Below are positions 1 to 13,344 of a DNA stretch of 64,000 nucleotides, piece by piece. Source of the stretch: Zeugodacus cucurbitae (lineage: Eukaryota; Arthropoda; Insecta; Diptera; Tephritidae); NCBI RefSeq assembly GCF_028554725.1, contig NC_071670.1:57566501-57630500 (forward strand), in the 5' to 3' direction. Every line of letters starts with the position of its first letter. Position 1 is the stretch's first letter. The notes beneath the pieces were generated by a model that was not told the DNA's origin, did not search any database, and was given only the letters and a program-made list of their open reading frames with translations. The translations under genes and the position numbers were made by a program.

Positions 1-1423
1 GTGCACAGAAGTATAAAAAAGGAATATATGTGTATGGATTATAGTATTATATGACGAAAATGGTTATTAAAATGAAATTCCCATTGGAATGTCAACGAGT
101 CGACACGTGTCTTCGCATTACAATTAGTTGCATATAGAAATTATGTGGGAGTGTGTGTACGTGCCGGCATGTAGTGTTATAAATACTTTCAACGGTAAAT
201 AATTATATGCGTTTCCGCGAAACCCTGTAAATCCAACGGTATTTGAGCATTAAGGGTAATCCGCGAAAATGCTTCGTGCCGATGTTTCTAGTAGGGGAGT
301 TAATTATAAAACTACAAACTTAAAGAACGAATAAATAATTCTGTAAATTTCCATTCTCTTCGCTATTTATATGTAATTCAAGTCAGCTGTGACAAATTAA
401 AAGCCTTTAACAAGATTTTAAACAAAAATTTTAGAACAAAGTTTAAAGTCGTATAAACTCGAGATTAATTTCTGCCAAGTCGTCATTCGTAAGGTCCGTG
501 TGTTTCTTTTAGAATATATAAAATATGATCTGCTAGAAATTGGTACCTTTGGGTCACATAAATCTAAGAAAGCTAAATTGAGTGAACACTTTGAATGAAA
601 AACAGAAATGTTGAAAATGCTTTAAAACTTTTTAACGAATGTCCCGAAATGCACTCGCCATTTTGTGTACAAACACGTACTAGGCACACCCATGGGTATT
701 GCCAAAATTGCTTTAATAGCCCAAGGCTAAAGTTGAAATTCCCAAATAAAAAAGCTCTAAATTATTTATTTTGACTGGACATTGTATGTATAAAATGAGT
801 GTTGGAAAATTGTTGTTGTTATGTCTACAGATAACGGCAATAACAAAGACAGTGCAGTACAGCGTAGGCGAAATAGTACGAATACAAGCTCAAACAAAAG
901 CAATTCTAACTTTTACTAACTTTTTCCGCCTTTAACTATAGTAGTTTTTGACTAAAATAGTTCTGTATTCAAAAATATAATATTAATGGGGGAAAATACA
1001 AATCTTTTGGTAATTTAAATTGAGGAAAAATAGTTAGGCATTTAAATATGATTACCTTTTAGTATCTAAAGTAATAGAAACATGCAAACTAAGCACATTG
1101 GTAAAACAACCAATTAAATAGAGCAATAAAGGGAGATTGAGTTTTGCTGACGATAACTGAGAAGCAACAAAAAAGGCAAGAATAGCTATTGCAAAAATAC
1201 TTACTCAAATACTTGAAATTTAAACAAAATTTAATTTTTATTTTACCGATGACATTTTAAAAGTCTACTTTAATAGGTTGAAACCGAAATCTGCTTTAGA
1301 AAGGAAATTTTTTCCTGGACTTGGATATAAGTTTTAGTTGTATAGAACGTGTAAACGTAAACATTTTTTTTCTATAGTTATACAACTATTTCATACTTAA
1401 GCATGAACACTTTCTTTATTTAA
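1..1423. other. AT-rich DNA, nothing recognised
   Basis: No open frame, RNA gene or repeat that I can support. It probably lies inside the long intron of the receptor gene whose first coding exon is at 21038-21384 on the minus strand. Confidence 0.5.
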
Positions 1424-2124
1424 GGGGTTATATACAGTTAGACGGCCGAAAAAAGTGAATTTTCCAGAATTTTTTCTGAGAAAACTTTTTAATTTATTGA
1501 TCCCAAAATTTATACACATATTATGGTATCTTTTAACTGTATTTTAAGACTTAGTACTAGTAAAAATATTTATTTGAAAAAGAGCTACAGCTGATCTCCA
1601 GGTGCTCCTCTCAAAAAAGACGTTTTGCGGTGACCACTATATCTCGGAACTGGATCATCCGAATCGTTAAAATAATGTTAAATCTGGTAATTAATCGAAG
1701 GAATAAGCAAAATAAAATTTTTTGACAAAATGGCGGTTTCTCAAAAAAAAAAAAAATCGATTTTTCACCGAAATTTCGGCCTTAAATTGTTTATAAAACA
1801 AAAATATTTATCGGAGAGAAAAAATCTACGATTAATTTCTAAAAAATATATTTAAGAAGGTCGTGTTAAAATTTGAGACTAATCGGTCTAGCCGTTTTCG
1901 AGTAATGTTGGTCACCGACTTTTTGAGAAAAACGCGTTTAAAGTTTGGACCTTGTACTTAAAAACACTCTGCAACGCCTTTTCAAATTTTTCATTTGCTT
2001 GTAACTTTGAAAATATTCACCGGAACGATATGAAATTTTCTGTGTGTATTCTTAAATACATGTACATTAAGAAAATGAAATAAAAAAAATCGATTTTTTG
2101 AAAATTCTAACTGTATATAACCCC
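1424..2124. mobile_element. TTAA-flanked inverted-repeat element, copy 1 (best preserved)
   Basis: The termini are perfect inverted repeats: GGGGTTATATACAGTTAG at the left and its exact complement at the right. Both are flanked by TTAA (1420-1423 and 2125-2128), so the inverted identity runs to 21 bases if part of TTAA is counted. A TTAA target duplication is the hallmark of piggyBac-type transposition, but I see no transposase, so this is a non-autonomous MITE-like element. The interior has landmarks shared with three other copies here: a stretch around GACAAAATGGCGGTTTCTC, a GAGAAAAACGCGTTTAAAGTTT block and a terminal AAAATCGATTTTTTGAAAA block. Assignment to piggyBac is inference from the target site only. 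Confidence 0.7.
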
Positions 2125-2253
2125 TTAAAACATCTCTTCCTCCACCATCAGAAATTTATTGTTTGCTTTCACTTGAATTTTTCTTGAACAACTTTTTTAT
2201 GCTGCGCATTTGCCTTACTAATCTCCCCTAGATCTCATTGTGTTGGTATGGCC

Positions 2254-2271
2254 ACTAGGCGTATACGCAAC
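2254..2271 (-). promoter_or_regulatory. 18-bp dispersed motif, site 1
   Basis: Minus-strand sequence GTTGCGTATACGCCTAGT, an exact fit to the consensus RTTRCGTATACGCMNNGK shared by the dispersed sites in this window. It lies in unique DNA between a TTAA element and a pogo-type fragment. The binding protein is unknown. Confidence 0.5.
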
Positions 2272-2547
2272 ATCAATGTGGGCGAATCATAAAACGTAAA
2301 ACAAAAAAGATGTTGGCATAACAAGTAAAACATGAATGAAAGTGAAAATAAAAACTAAGCGTTTAATATGCGCAGCATCATAAAACAAGCGTGAGGTGTA
2401 ATAATAAATAAGAAGAACAATTAGCTGTCGAGATGATGGCAACGGTGGTTATAAAAACCACGATGACTTTGCTGAATGAAAAAAAAAAATGATAAAAGAC
2501 TTTAAGAAGAATAAGAAATATAAAGTAAATATATTTTTCATAAAATA

Positions 2548-2930
2548 CAGTGGAACTTACATAACTTGAACCTTCTATAAGTCGATGATCTCCATAACTC
2601 GAACACTTGAATTGGCAATAGCGTTTAGAAGCCCAGTTTCATACAAATTTCCTTCCCTAACTCGAAGTTATCCATAACTCGAACTCTTGAAGTGCCAATA
2701 GAAGTCAAATTTCATACAAATTTCCTTCCATAAATCGAACTTTTCGACCAGGACGTTATACAAAATTTAAAATTTTACTATCAGGAAACAATTTTAAAAT
2801 TTATACTAATAGATTTCCTAAATCGTTTAACAAAGGCATGATATATAGACGTCAAGAGCCAAACAATAACAAACTGCAACAAACAAAATTACAAAATACA
2901 TGTTTTAATGTAATGTCATGCAAATCAACT
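2548..2930 (+). mobile_element. pogo/Tigger-type MITE, 5' portion
   Basis: It starts after a TA with CAGTGGAACTT and contains repeated ATAACTCGAA and ACAAATTTCCTTCC units. It is alignable with the complete 428-bp element at 37183-37610, including an internal block around GTCAAGAGCCAAACAAT. The right terminus is missing: similarity ends near a pure T run at 2980-2999. A small open frame (2838-3113) begins inside it and runs into flanking DNA; I do not regard it as a gene. Confidence 0.65.
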
Positions 2931-5900
2931 AATTTTTTTATGCGTCAACGCCTTTCCTTTTTTTATCTCTTCACCAATATTTTTTTTTTTTTTTTTTTTA
3001 TACCGCTTATTCCAATTCATTTATTTTGTGGTCGTGAATTTCAAATGGAAAAGCGTGAAGAGATAACCAAAAAGTTGGCTACAAAATTAAAAATTAAGCG
3101 CTCGATGAAATGAAAGGGCGAACTAAAGTTTGAAGAATAAGTTGAGGAACCAAGTGACCGCCAAGTGACTACCACGAGTGAATAAGCATTTAATGGTTTT
3201 ATATAAATGTTTATCAAAAGAATTCTAAATGCGATAGCAAATGAGTAAGCATGCCAAAGTCTCTTTAATATAGTGTGTTGTGGTTTAATGTGAAGTTGTT
3301 GAGCTGATGTTCAATAAAATATCCGGAACAATAAAACGCTTTTGTCTCACACAACATTCATTTGATGTCCGAATTGATAACGCAATTTTTGTGTAGATTT
3401 TATGGCAGCACATGAGCCTGTAGTCAAAGGCCAGATTTAATTGCTTGTCTTTTTCGGCCATTGGCTGTACACACTGGTCTCTGCCTAACACGTTAATACC
3501 CTTCTAAAACAAATCTTTTAGTCATAATTTCAAGAACTACGCCAAATTGTAGAAAAGTTAATACGACTGTCTTTAATCATTGATATCAATTTTGTGAGAA
3601 CTGAAAAAGCGGTTATACCTATTTGATATTGGCTGCATCTGGTAAGAGTTCATATACCTATAATCTGATCAAATGCCTCAGGCGGTTACAAAGGCACACA
3701 AAAGAGGTTGTGAATTATTTCATTATCCAAAACTTCCATTAATTTTTTATAATTTCTTAGAACCCTTTGAAGAATATACATTTACAAGCAAACAGGCTGT
3801 TAATCACATTTAATATCATATTTCATATATTACAAATGTTTTCAATTACCCAAACCACCTCATTTTCAGTCAGCCGCACACCATTTCTTACACAATATGT
3901 GTTGCAATGGATTAATAAACAAATACCAAAGGCTTAGAAGAAACAAACAACAGTGCACAACAAAACGTGTACCTACCCTCACAACCTTTCCTTTTTGGTG
4001 TGTAAATAACTTCCTTGTCAGAAACATGATTTTGTCAAAACCACAGAAACCAGCGATAATGGAACAGTGCGAAGGAAAATAAAAAATAATAACGCTTTAG
4101 GCAATTTGCTTATGAACAACACAAATATTTATAAAAGGCACACGCGGGTACTAGGGTACATTCATAGCATTGGCTGCACATTGCTTGAGAAAAATTATCC
4201 TTTTTGTCTTATATTGTGAAACGCCTTTACGGAGAATAATAGCAATAATAAAATAATATAATTTTATATAAATAAAATAAAGTATCCACAATTCAATGAC
4301 AATAGAAAATTATGTAACAACAAGAAATCGTAAAATTATTTAATTATCCTTACCAGCGGATGATAGTCGAATATTATTAAAATATAAACGACATAATCAA
4401 TGTGAATGTATTGTTGAACAACCTCAGCCACTAGCCACTAGTTTCTTGCCTTCGAGCGTCACATTAACTAAGATGGGCTATAAAGCGGGTGCAATGGCCT
4501 TAACCGTAATGAGGCCTTTGCGGTTGCTTATAATTATTAATTTCCTTACCGACAGCCATGCCTAATTTAACTTATATAATATTCATTGTAAACAGAGTTT
4601 TGTTCTTGTCACTTGGCGCATATTGTCTGCTATTGTATTACAAACTTAATTATGTAACGGTATACTTGCATGACAATGGCGGGTAAAGTTTGTCTGTTTC
4701 ATGTTTCAATAACATTTAAATGTTACGTTAATGGTAAGGTATCTATGCATTTCATGTTGACATTAATTAAGCAAAAATCAGCAATTAACAAGTAGATTTT
4801 TTAGTGGTAAATTGATAAAATTGTGGGTTGCTAAAAGCTCTGTAAATAATTATAAGATTAGTTTGTCTCTGAGATACAATTTTAGTATTAATTTTTATGC
4901 ACCCGGTAAACTAACCAAATTCCGTGTTTGCGTGCATTGTGGTAGCTTAAACGTGTAAATTGAAATGCATCAGATTATTTAAGTGTTATACGTGACTACC
5001 ACACATTTTTATGTGCAAGGTTATGAGGTTACGTATACGACATGTCAAACGAATGCATGCAGCGTGAACCTCACACAGGTTAATTTCATACAACATCGAA
5101 CAAAATGTGATTTATTTTTTATTTCATGCTAAAAAGTAAATTTTTCCAAATGGGTAACGTTAGTTATCGTATTAGATTGAAATATGGCTAACAAACATGC
5201 CAATTTATAGCTGGACATGTCAGCGTGGTAGCTTAAGCAACTATTTTATGCAGCTAATTTAGTGTAATTTACTTTAAGCTCCTTTCTATACTGAATTTTA
5301 ATTTTGAAATTCATAATTGGAATTGAATACATATTCATTCATATAAGTAATTTTCCTGTTGTGAATCAAATAAAAACTTTTAAATTCGATATTACTTTAT
5401 AAAAGTTTTTCGGTTTTTTCTTTAATCCTTTCAGGTACGAATTTAAATGAACGGAGCTAACATAATTTTTATGACTTACAGAAAAAGTATCTTTAAGCTT
5501 GCACAACACATAAGTCTACATAATTGAAAAAAAACTTCTGCTTAAAGATATTTAAATAACGGGAATTAGAAACTAGTTGCCTATAGGCAACATTGGGCAT
5601 GAAAGGCTTAAACCATTAAAAAGTTGGTAAATTTATATTTTTTAAATTAACATTTATTGGGCTTAAGGTTTGAGTGAATCTTAAATTTTTTATAATCATT
5701 AAGCAGCAAATTATCCAACATAATTTTTCAATTTCTTTCGTAAAACTATCCCGTTAATTCAATTTTAGAAATAATTTAGATACCAATTTAACAAGTTTCT
5801 TTCCTTCATTACTCATATTTCTAACTTGTAATAACAAAGTTCACTTCCAGTTTGATTTTGCGGTCATACCTTGGTCTTATAGTCATTTAGTTTTAATTAG

Positions 5901-8900
5901 CAGCCATTATTTGTTTCCATTTATGCGGAAAAATTAATTTACTTTTCTACAGTATGCATATTTCTCAAATTGTAACTGGGAGAAAGGAAAGTTCATGGCG
6001 AAAACAATTTGACTAAGATTGATTACCTAAAGTTGTATGAGTGTTTGTTTGCGGTTTGTGGAAGGAACAAACACATACGAGCGACATAATTACTCTGAAA
6101 GGCGAAAATTTTAACTAGCCAGTGTGACAACTAGTAAAGATAGGATAAGAATTTAGCCTTGAAATAGCTAAGTAATTTGATATGGAATTCATAAAAGACG
6201 AAACGGATTTATTATATATCACACTTCTAAAATGGTAATATTTGTTTTCTCAGCTGCCACAAAATAACTTACGATCTAGAACCGCGCACTAGCATACTCA
6301 CCTTTTATTAACAAATATTTTATATAAAATTGCAGCATTTCAATTTCAAAACCACAGTGGCATACTCAAACTTTGAAAAGGCAACCGAATTTTTTTACAT
6401 AAATCAACAATGATATATCTTCTCCCTCTAGCGGCATAGGAAACCATAGTTAAAATCTAAAATTGATAATTTATGAAAATCAATGCCAAAAACGTCATAT
6501 TTAGTAAATGAAAGGCAGATTATCTTAGAGCTGTCATGATAATATTCTATGGTCTCCATTCCCAGGGTTCACTGAATATTGCTCGTTTAAATAAATATGT
6601 AAATGTTGAACATTTTTTTCTTTTTGGATGTATTGCCTTGCCTGTTCATTTACCATCCAGTTCACTGTAAGAATAATTTTATGTATTTTTGTAGTTTTGT
6701 TCAAATATATTTTCTTATTTAAAGCCTTTCAAAATATTTGAATAGAAAAGTAACTTTTACCATACTTGCAATGCTATAGAAGTAATCGTTGAATAATTTT
6801 CTGTGTAAAATAAGTAAAATAAACTCCCTCGGACTCAGTCAAGTCTTTCATGTAAAGTGTCGTACTCCTCACAATGTCATAGTTTTCTTTAACTTTCACT
6901 GTCACTTGCAGATGCCTAAAGTAGCTAAAATCCCCTTTACGCTCACCTGTTCATTCAAGCGAACATGAATAAGCAAATGGGCTGCCTAGAAGCACAGTTT
7001 TGGAATTTGAAATTTGGAATTTGTGTGTGCGCAAGGACGTTTTTGAGCAAAGTTTAAAAGTGTTTGACGTGTGAAAAAATTCAAAATGAGAAACTCAATA
7101 ACAGAGTGGTTAAAATTTGCCACATCCTTGATAGCAATATTAGAATATATCAAACTTTGTTATACACACTCATTGAAGAAGTTGCAGTTACAATTTGAGG
7201 TCACTATATGACAGAGAAGTCGTAATAGAATAAATAAACATCTTGTACATATAAATATACACATACGCAACAGTTATTGTCTATTTGCACATAAACCTAC
7301 CCTAAGCCATTTTATTACGTTAAGATTTGTTCAGTGGAATAAATTCCCTCAGCAATAAAAGAGATCAATAAACACGCACGTGTGAATTTGCCCCAAAAGA
7401 TTATGTAGAAACAAACGCACGCGTGGTGTTTATTTAAAGGGCGAAAATAGTTTGAAACTAAGCAATATAATCCAACCAGATTGAGCGTCAATGAGAGACA
7501 GTGAAAAACTATTAGCAAATATAATACGGTTGACATCACAGCAGTTATGGCACTAGATAGTACCGGGTGACTGTTTTCAAAGAATGGTAGGCACATAAAT
7601 TCTTCGCTCATGCCTATTGTTGATATATACTATAAATATGGCGCTAAGCCTATTTGAGAACTACTTATTTTGGACCAATTGGAATGGATTTTTGTTTATG
7701 ACATCACCTGCATTTTTCTATAATTCTTTAAATTTCGACAAATATGTGCTATAATCTGCACTGCTGTATATCCTAGATCTTAATTTGCCGTATAAGAAGT
7801 TTTGTGTCACAGCCATATAATACTTCATTATTTTTCCTTGTTTCAAAATATAACAACTACCACCTTTGAAATTAAGGAAACTATCCAGTATAGCTTTTAC
7901 TATATAACAAAATTTAAAATTTTTTTCCAACATGTTGGAAATTCTTCTTATATCCTCTCGGTACGGTAGATCACATATGCATACTAACTTCCATAATTTA
8001 CAAGAGCTAGCATAAACTTTTGTCATCTTTTAATTGCATTAAAGTTCATATAAGCGCTTTACGAAAATGTCAATATCACTGTCACCTTGATTATATGCGA
8101 GAATATTTAGTTCAGCAGACGGAGACACATAGGTAAGTTTAACATAGACATATATGTATACGTGTGTGCTTTACATTTAGTTCTCCCGCAAGTTGTCACT
8201 TTAAATTATGCCATAACAGCAATATAAACATCCGCTGCTGTTTTAATGAGCAGCTCAAACAGGAAAAGAGAAATTAAGAGCATCCGCCAAAATGTCAACG
8301 TCAGTCAAGTGAAAGGTGATGGAATCGATAAAACATGACAGATTAACTTTTCACACGGTTGCTATGCTAGAGTACCGTTATTTCATTAAGTTGGTAATCC
8401 AACAATTAACAAGATTCGCAAGAACAATATAGTTTAACACGTGGAATTAATTAAGTATGAGACAGTCGATGAGGAAATTACAAGTTATTTGCAACCACAA
8501 AAGCCTGAGGCCATTGAACCGCTCAGCTCATCTTGCTTAATGTAACGCCCGTGGGTTGGAAATTGCCAGGGCCTGAGCAAAGTGACCTAAAGTTTTCTAA
8601 AGCAATATTTTCATTTCATTCACAATGTGTTTCCATGAACAATGGTTTTTGTGTTTTTAAAAAGTGATGCCTTTGGCACGGAAGCTATTTACCGATGTAC
8701 TTGCAGAGATAATTATAGTGTAGTCCTAGGCTGATTTCTGTTTCGGGTTTTAGTATATCGTTGTTTTTATATTTACATTTATTTCTTGCAATTTTAGAAT
8801 ACTGATTCTGATATCATCATTTAATCCATGTATTGGGTTTCTTTCTACGATACGATTCATGATTTTACATTGCAGTTAACAGATTTTTGAAATTTAAGTT

Positions 8901-9033
8901 AATATGTATGTATTATGATAATGTTTATTCTTTATTAATCCCTTGTTCCACATATTCTGCAGCAAACTGCGTGTGGTTGTTTACACAAACTTTTACGAAC
9001 ACATTGCTGAGCTCAGCGAGGTGTATCAATCGC
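2931..9033. other. Gene-free AT-rich DNA
   Basis: A T homopolymer at 2980-2999 and one 18-bp motif at 5028-5045 are the only items I can name. No repeat family, RNA gene or conserved protein is recognised. It is probably intronic to the receptor gene. Confidence 0.45.
5028..5045 (+). promoter_or_regulatory. 18-bp dispersed motif, site 2 (one mismatch)
   Basis: Sequence GTTACGTATACGACATGT. The core is intact and the only departure from RTTRCGTATACGCMNNGK is A for C at position 13. Confidence 0.45.
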
Positions 9034-9949
9034 CCCTATTCCCGTTGTCGTTATCGTTTTAAAACGACTTAAGAACGCCTATTTGGCATTCCTGTTGGCG
9101 TTAACGACATTTATCGAAAATAAATTGAGATTCCCCAATTTGAAACGACTATAGAAACGACATAGAAACAGTCGGTTTCTGTCGTTGCTATAATTGTGGG
9201 CGACATAGAAACGACGCGGTTGTTTGAAGGAATATTTGAAGTGAGGATGAAAATTCCAAATCGGAAACCGTTAGAAAAGGGATAAATCCTTTAAATTTTG
9301 ATTTTTGGGGAGGGATATTTTTTTCTAAAAAAAAAACTAAATCCATTCCACCGCCATCTCGCGTCGGAAATTGTTGGCATTAATAAAATTGCATTTTTAT
9401 ATCTAAGAGTATATTTAAGATATGAAAGGTCTTAAAATTCAAAACGAAGAAAAAAATAGAACTCCAACAAGACGAGGAGTTAATAAACAGATACCCATGT
9501 CTCCTTTGGCTGGACCACTAGTTAGAGTAGTCGGATTAGCCAGAAGCAAAGAGCATGAGACGCTGGAAGTATAATATATTTTAGAAGAAAGTTTGGAGGA
9601 CGTAGATGTCACCACTACTTCTTTTAAAAAATCAAATAAAAATGGAAGACTAACATTGTTGTACGTAAGTACAATAATTACAGTGATAACGTTGTTTAGA
9701 GTCTATAGAGAATAGCGAAAAATCCATTAAGGACTGCTTTAAAAATGTGTCTCGTTACATAAGAAAGAAATTTTTATATGGGAAAAGAGCACCTTAAAGT
9801 ATACTATATAAAATATGTAGACAAATTTCGATAACTTTTCTTAGGCGTTACGATATACTTCAAGAATACCAATTTTGGAACGAAACGACGATAAGAACGA
9901 CGACGACTTAGAAACGACTATTAAAACGACAACGACAACGGGAATAGGG
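9034..9949. mobile_element. Long-TIR DNA element with CCCTATTCCCG ends
   Basis: The left end begins CCCTATTCCCGTTGTCGTTA and the right end is its near-perfect complement, with inverted similarity of about 30-40 bases. The subterminal zones are packed with AACGAC/GTCGTT units (9089-9220 and 9890-9940). The interior between about 9420 and 9660 has a compositionally different, coding-like stretch that I cannot assign to a transposase family and that has stops. No clear target duplication is visible. It is probably a non-autonomous or decayed cut-and-paste element of unassigned superfamily. Confidence 0.65.
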
Positions 9950-10059
9950 CCGAATATTCACTCCTTCCACCAGCTTTTTGTCCCAAGTCTTTTACATTCA
10001 ATACAAATATATAGTTACATTTTAATAAAGTGTCATAAAAATCCAAAATAATATATCTA

Positions 10060-10988
10060 AATGATCACTGCCACGCCCACAAAATGGCGAAAACCGAAAA
10101 CACAGAAAGTGCCATAACTAAGCCATAAATAAAACTATGGAAATAAAATTTGGTATGGAGGATCGCACTATGAAGGGGCATATTTGGATGTAATTTTTTT
10201 GGGGAAGTGGGCGTGGACACGCCCCCTACTAAGTTTTTTGTACATATCTCGCAAACCAATAGAGCTATATCAACCAAACTTTCTGGAGTCGTTTTTTTAG
10301 CCACTTCCTAATACAGTCCAAAATTGAAAGAAATCGGATAATAACCACGCCCACCTCCCATACAAAAGTTAGGTTGAAAATTACTAAAAGTGCGTTAACT
10401 CACTAACGAAAAACGTCATAAACACTAAATTACACATAAGAAATGGCAGATGAAATCTTTCTTTCACATAAGAAAGCTGCACTCAGATTTTTTTACAAAG
10501 TGGAAAATGGGCGTGGCGTCGACCACTTATGGGTCAAAAACCATATCTCAGGAACTACTCGACCGATTTCAATGAAACTTGGTTTGTAATATGTTGTGAA
10601 AATAGGCCAAATCGCTTCACAACCACGCCTACTTCTTATATACCAGAACTTTGAAGACGATCTGGATCATTTACTTTACAATATATAAAGTAAGCACTTG
10701 TGAAGATATCGGTGCAGAACTTTGCACAAATACTATGTTATAGTGTGGCAGCACCATTCAAAAAATCGCCGATATCGGATCATAGATTTTCAAGGCCCCA
10801 TATATCGAACACGAGGACCTCGGTGCTTCTAACCTAATATTATGGTTTCCAACTTTCAATGGACTTTATACAATATATATGACGAATATATGGGTCAAAT
10901 TGTGTATTATATTAATGAAGTTAAATAAATAAATTGCGAGAGCATAAAATGTTCGGTTGCACCCGAACTTAGCCCTTTCTTACTTGTT
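10060..10988 (-). mobile_element. mini-me-like repeat, copy A (truncated)
   Basis: On the minus strand it starts with the family's ACAAGTAAG end, then the small palindrome GTTCGGGTGCAACCGAAC and the ATTTTATGCTCTCGCAA block. It runs through the shared interior (ACGCCCAC motifs) and stops near 10060, before the (GTCY)n tract and the other end. Naming follows Drosophila mini-me/DINE-type repeats, described as carrying (GTCY)n and (TA)n proto-microsatellites; the assignment is by memory of structure. Confidence 0.7.
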
Positions 10989-11364
10989 TTTTTTTTTTTA
11001 ATTTCAATAGCTGTAAAAAGTAGTCTATGAATTTTTAATAAAAGCTGAATGCATTCATCGTTGTACCACTACCACGATAGAGTCTTATTTATGCCTTCGC
11101 TTGTTTTATAGTTCTGTGCATATTAAACGCTTAAGAACGCTTTCTTCGGTATTCACGTTTTGCTTATTATGCTTGCCTTCTACAGGATGAATCGTTGGGC
11201 TTAAGTAGTGTTAACAACTAGCAGAGAACGGCAAATTAAGGCAAATTAATAGCAAAATTAAAGAAAATTAAAAAAAATTTTACTAAAGAAGTAAAAGTCA
11301 AATAAAATAAAATAGCAGGTATTGTTGGTCAAGTAAATAACGGAATCTGTAGTAAAGAAAAGTA

Positions 11365-12020
11365 CTAAGGAAAGCTTTCAAGTTAGAAGGTCGAAAAAAA
11401 GGCATTTTTCAAGAATTTATTCTAAGCAAACTATTTGGTTTATTGATTTGAAACTTGGCAGGTATATTATGACAACCTGAAACTATATTCACATATTTTT
11501 TATTGCCAAAAATAATTATCGGGAACGTTGATATTGTCAGTTTTGCAGAGGTCCGCAAAAAAAGGTCTCTTGCGATGAGCACGATATCTCTGGACTGGAT
11601 CATCTAAAATGCAAAATCCAAATAAATTTCATTAATATAATAAATAATCTAGTGACTGATCGAAGGAATTAGCAAAAAAAAAATTTGACAAAATGGCGGC
11701 TACTCAAAGGAAAAGGTTCGATTTTCGACCAAAATTCGGGTCTTTAATTGTTTATAAAAATAAGAAATTTTCATCGGATAGGGAAATCCTTCGATTAATT
11801 ATAAAAAATATAGTGAAGAAGCTTGTGTAAAAATTTCAGACCGATCGGTTCAGCCGTTTCTGAGAAATCTTGCTCACCGACTTTGAAAACACCGTTTCGA
11901 GAAAAACGAGTTTAAAGTTTTGAAAGCACTTTACATGTAGTCGGCGCGCCGTCACTAATGTGTCTATAACTTCGAAAATATTCGTCGGATCGACTTGAAA
12001 TTTTGTGTGTGTATACTCAG

Positions 12021-12051
<31 letters not shown>

Positions 12052-12107
12052 GAAAATGCAAAAAAACAATCGATTTGTTTAAAATCCTAACTGTATATAA
12101 CGCGTTA
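11365..12107. mobile_element. TTAA-type element, copy 2
   Basis: The right end CTAACTGTATATAACGCG runs into TTAA at 12104-12107, matching copy 1 at 1424-2124. The left end (TAAGG near 11366, GTTAGAAGGTCG near 11391) is degenerate. The interior shares the GACAAAATGGCGGC, CGATCGGTTCAGCCGTTTC and GAGAAAAACGAGTTTAAAG blocks. It contains an (AT)n tract absent from copy 1. Confidence 0.65.
12021..12048. repeat. (AT)n microsatellite
   Basis: An uninterrupted AT dinucleotide run inside TTAA-type element copy 2, expanded relative to the other copies. Confidence 0.9.
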
Positions 12108-13344
12108 AGATCACAATTGATAATGCACTTCACTTATTAACATATTTTCTTAAAGGTTTAAACATTTTAACTATCTTTAATTGTCCTTTAAATTCATTTA
12201 AACACAAGTCATTACACCGTCTTGCAATATTATTATAACAATCGGCAATAAATTAGAAGATTCTTCGGTACACCAAAACATTCTTATATTACAGAATTTT
12301 ATTTACAAAATATAATGCAACCTCAAACATAAACTCAGTGAAACCATGTGGCAATACAAATCGAATTTAATACCTTTCACGTGCCACTCATGAATGCTAT
12401 AGTGTATATATGTGTCTGTGTGTGTGACTGTCTGTCGCAATTTACGCAGTAGCTTCTATCCTTTTATCACGAAGCAAAATTTTATAGTGCGTTCACTCTA
12501 TGTCAAATTGGATCGGTTAATACACACACTCAGGCACGTAAGCACTGGCACGGGTGTTGGCTCGTGCTACATAATGCATTCAACCACATCTCTACACTTA
12601 ACTTTTCCCCAGGTGACACATTTATTGAACTTGTATGAACCGAGTGAACCAGTAGAACAGTTTCTTTGTAGCATCCGAGATAAATAATTTTATATAAATG
12701 TTTGTATGTCATGCTTTTGCTAGTTTCCTTCACATGTGTGTTGGTTGTGAATGATGGCCAGGATGAGCTATGCTATATTGTATTCCCTCTCTCTTTCCGC
12801 CTTTTTATAATAAAGGTAAATATTTGCTTCCGTTTTATTATTGCTAAATTTTTTAACCGTTTCATTTTATTTTTTAATTTTTGCGTATAAAACCTATAAT
12901 ATGGAAATGAGGTATGCTATTAATGTGACGATGTGAAATAATTTATATGAAAATCAAATGTGGAAGCTCTATGAGCATCATTAATTAGAAGTCATAACCT
13001 GAAGCATTTTGGATATAATCTAAATTCTTAGTAAAGTATTCCCTATTTCCTTTCGCATCCTCTGGAAGCACTACATTATTCGTTTAATCACTTCAATATT
13101 ACGAACCATGCGAAAGAGGTGCGGCCCTTTATTGGCTTGTGTGCTTCTCTGCTGGCTTCCCATGTTATAATAAAAAAAAACAACGTTGTTTGACAAACCC
13201 AATGCACACACAATGTCCGGTGAAAATAAATTACTTCGAGAGTTTTCCTCTTTTGTGTTGGAATCTCGGCTTTTTGCTTTGGGCTAATAGGGTAATTTTT
13301 TGGTAACACCCATGGGAGTGCTGGGGACGTTTGGGTGTTTTCTC
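12108..13344. other. Gene-free DNA
   Basis: Overlapping short open frames on both strands at 12412-12890 have no recognisable domain, no conserved motif and no splice context. Nothing else is seen. Confidence 0.45.

Noticed and set aside
2838..3113. 91-codon open frame ending in a lysine-rich stretch
   Set aside because: It starts inside a MITE fragment, crosses a 19-base T run and has no family resemblance strong enough to call it a transposase N-terminus.
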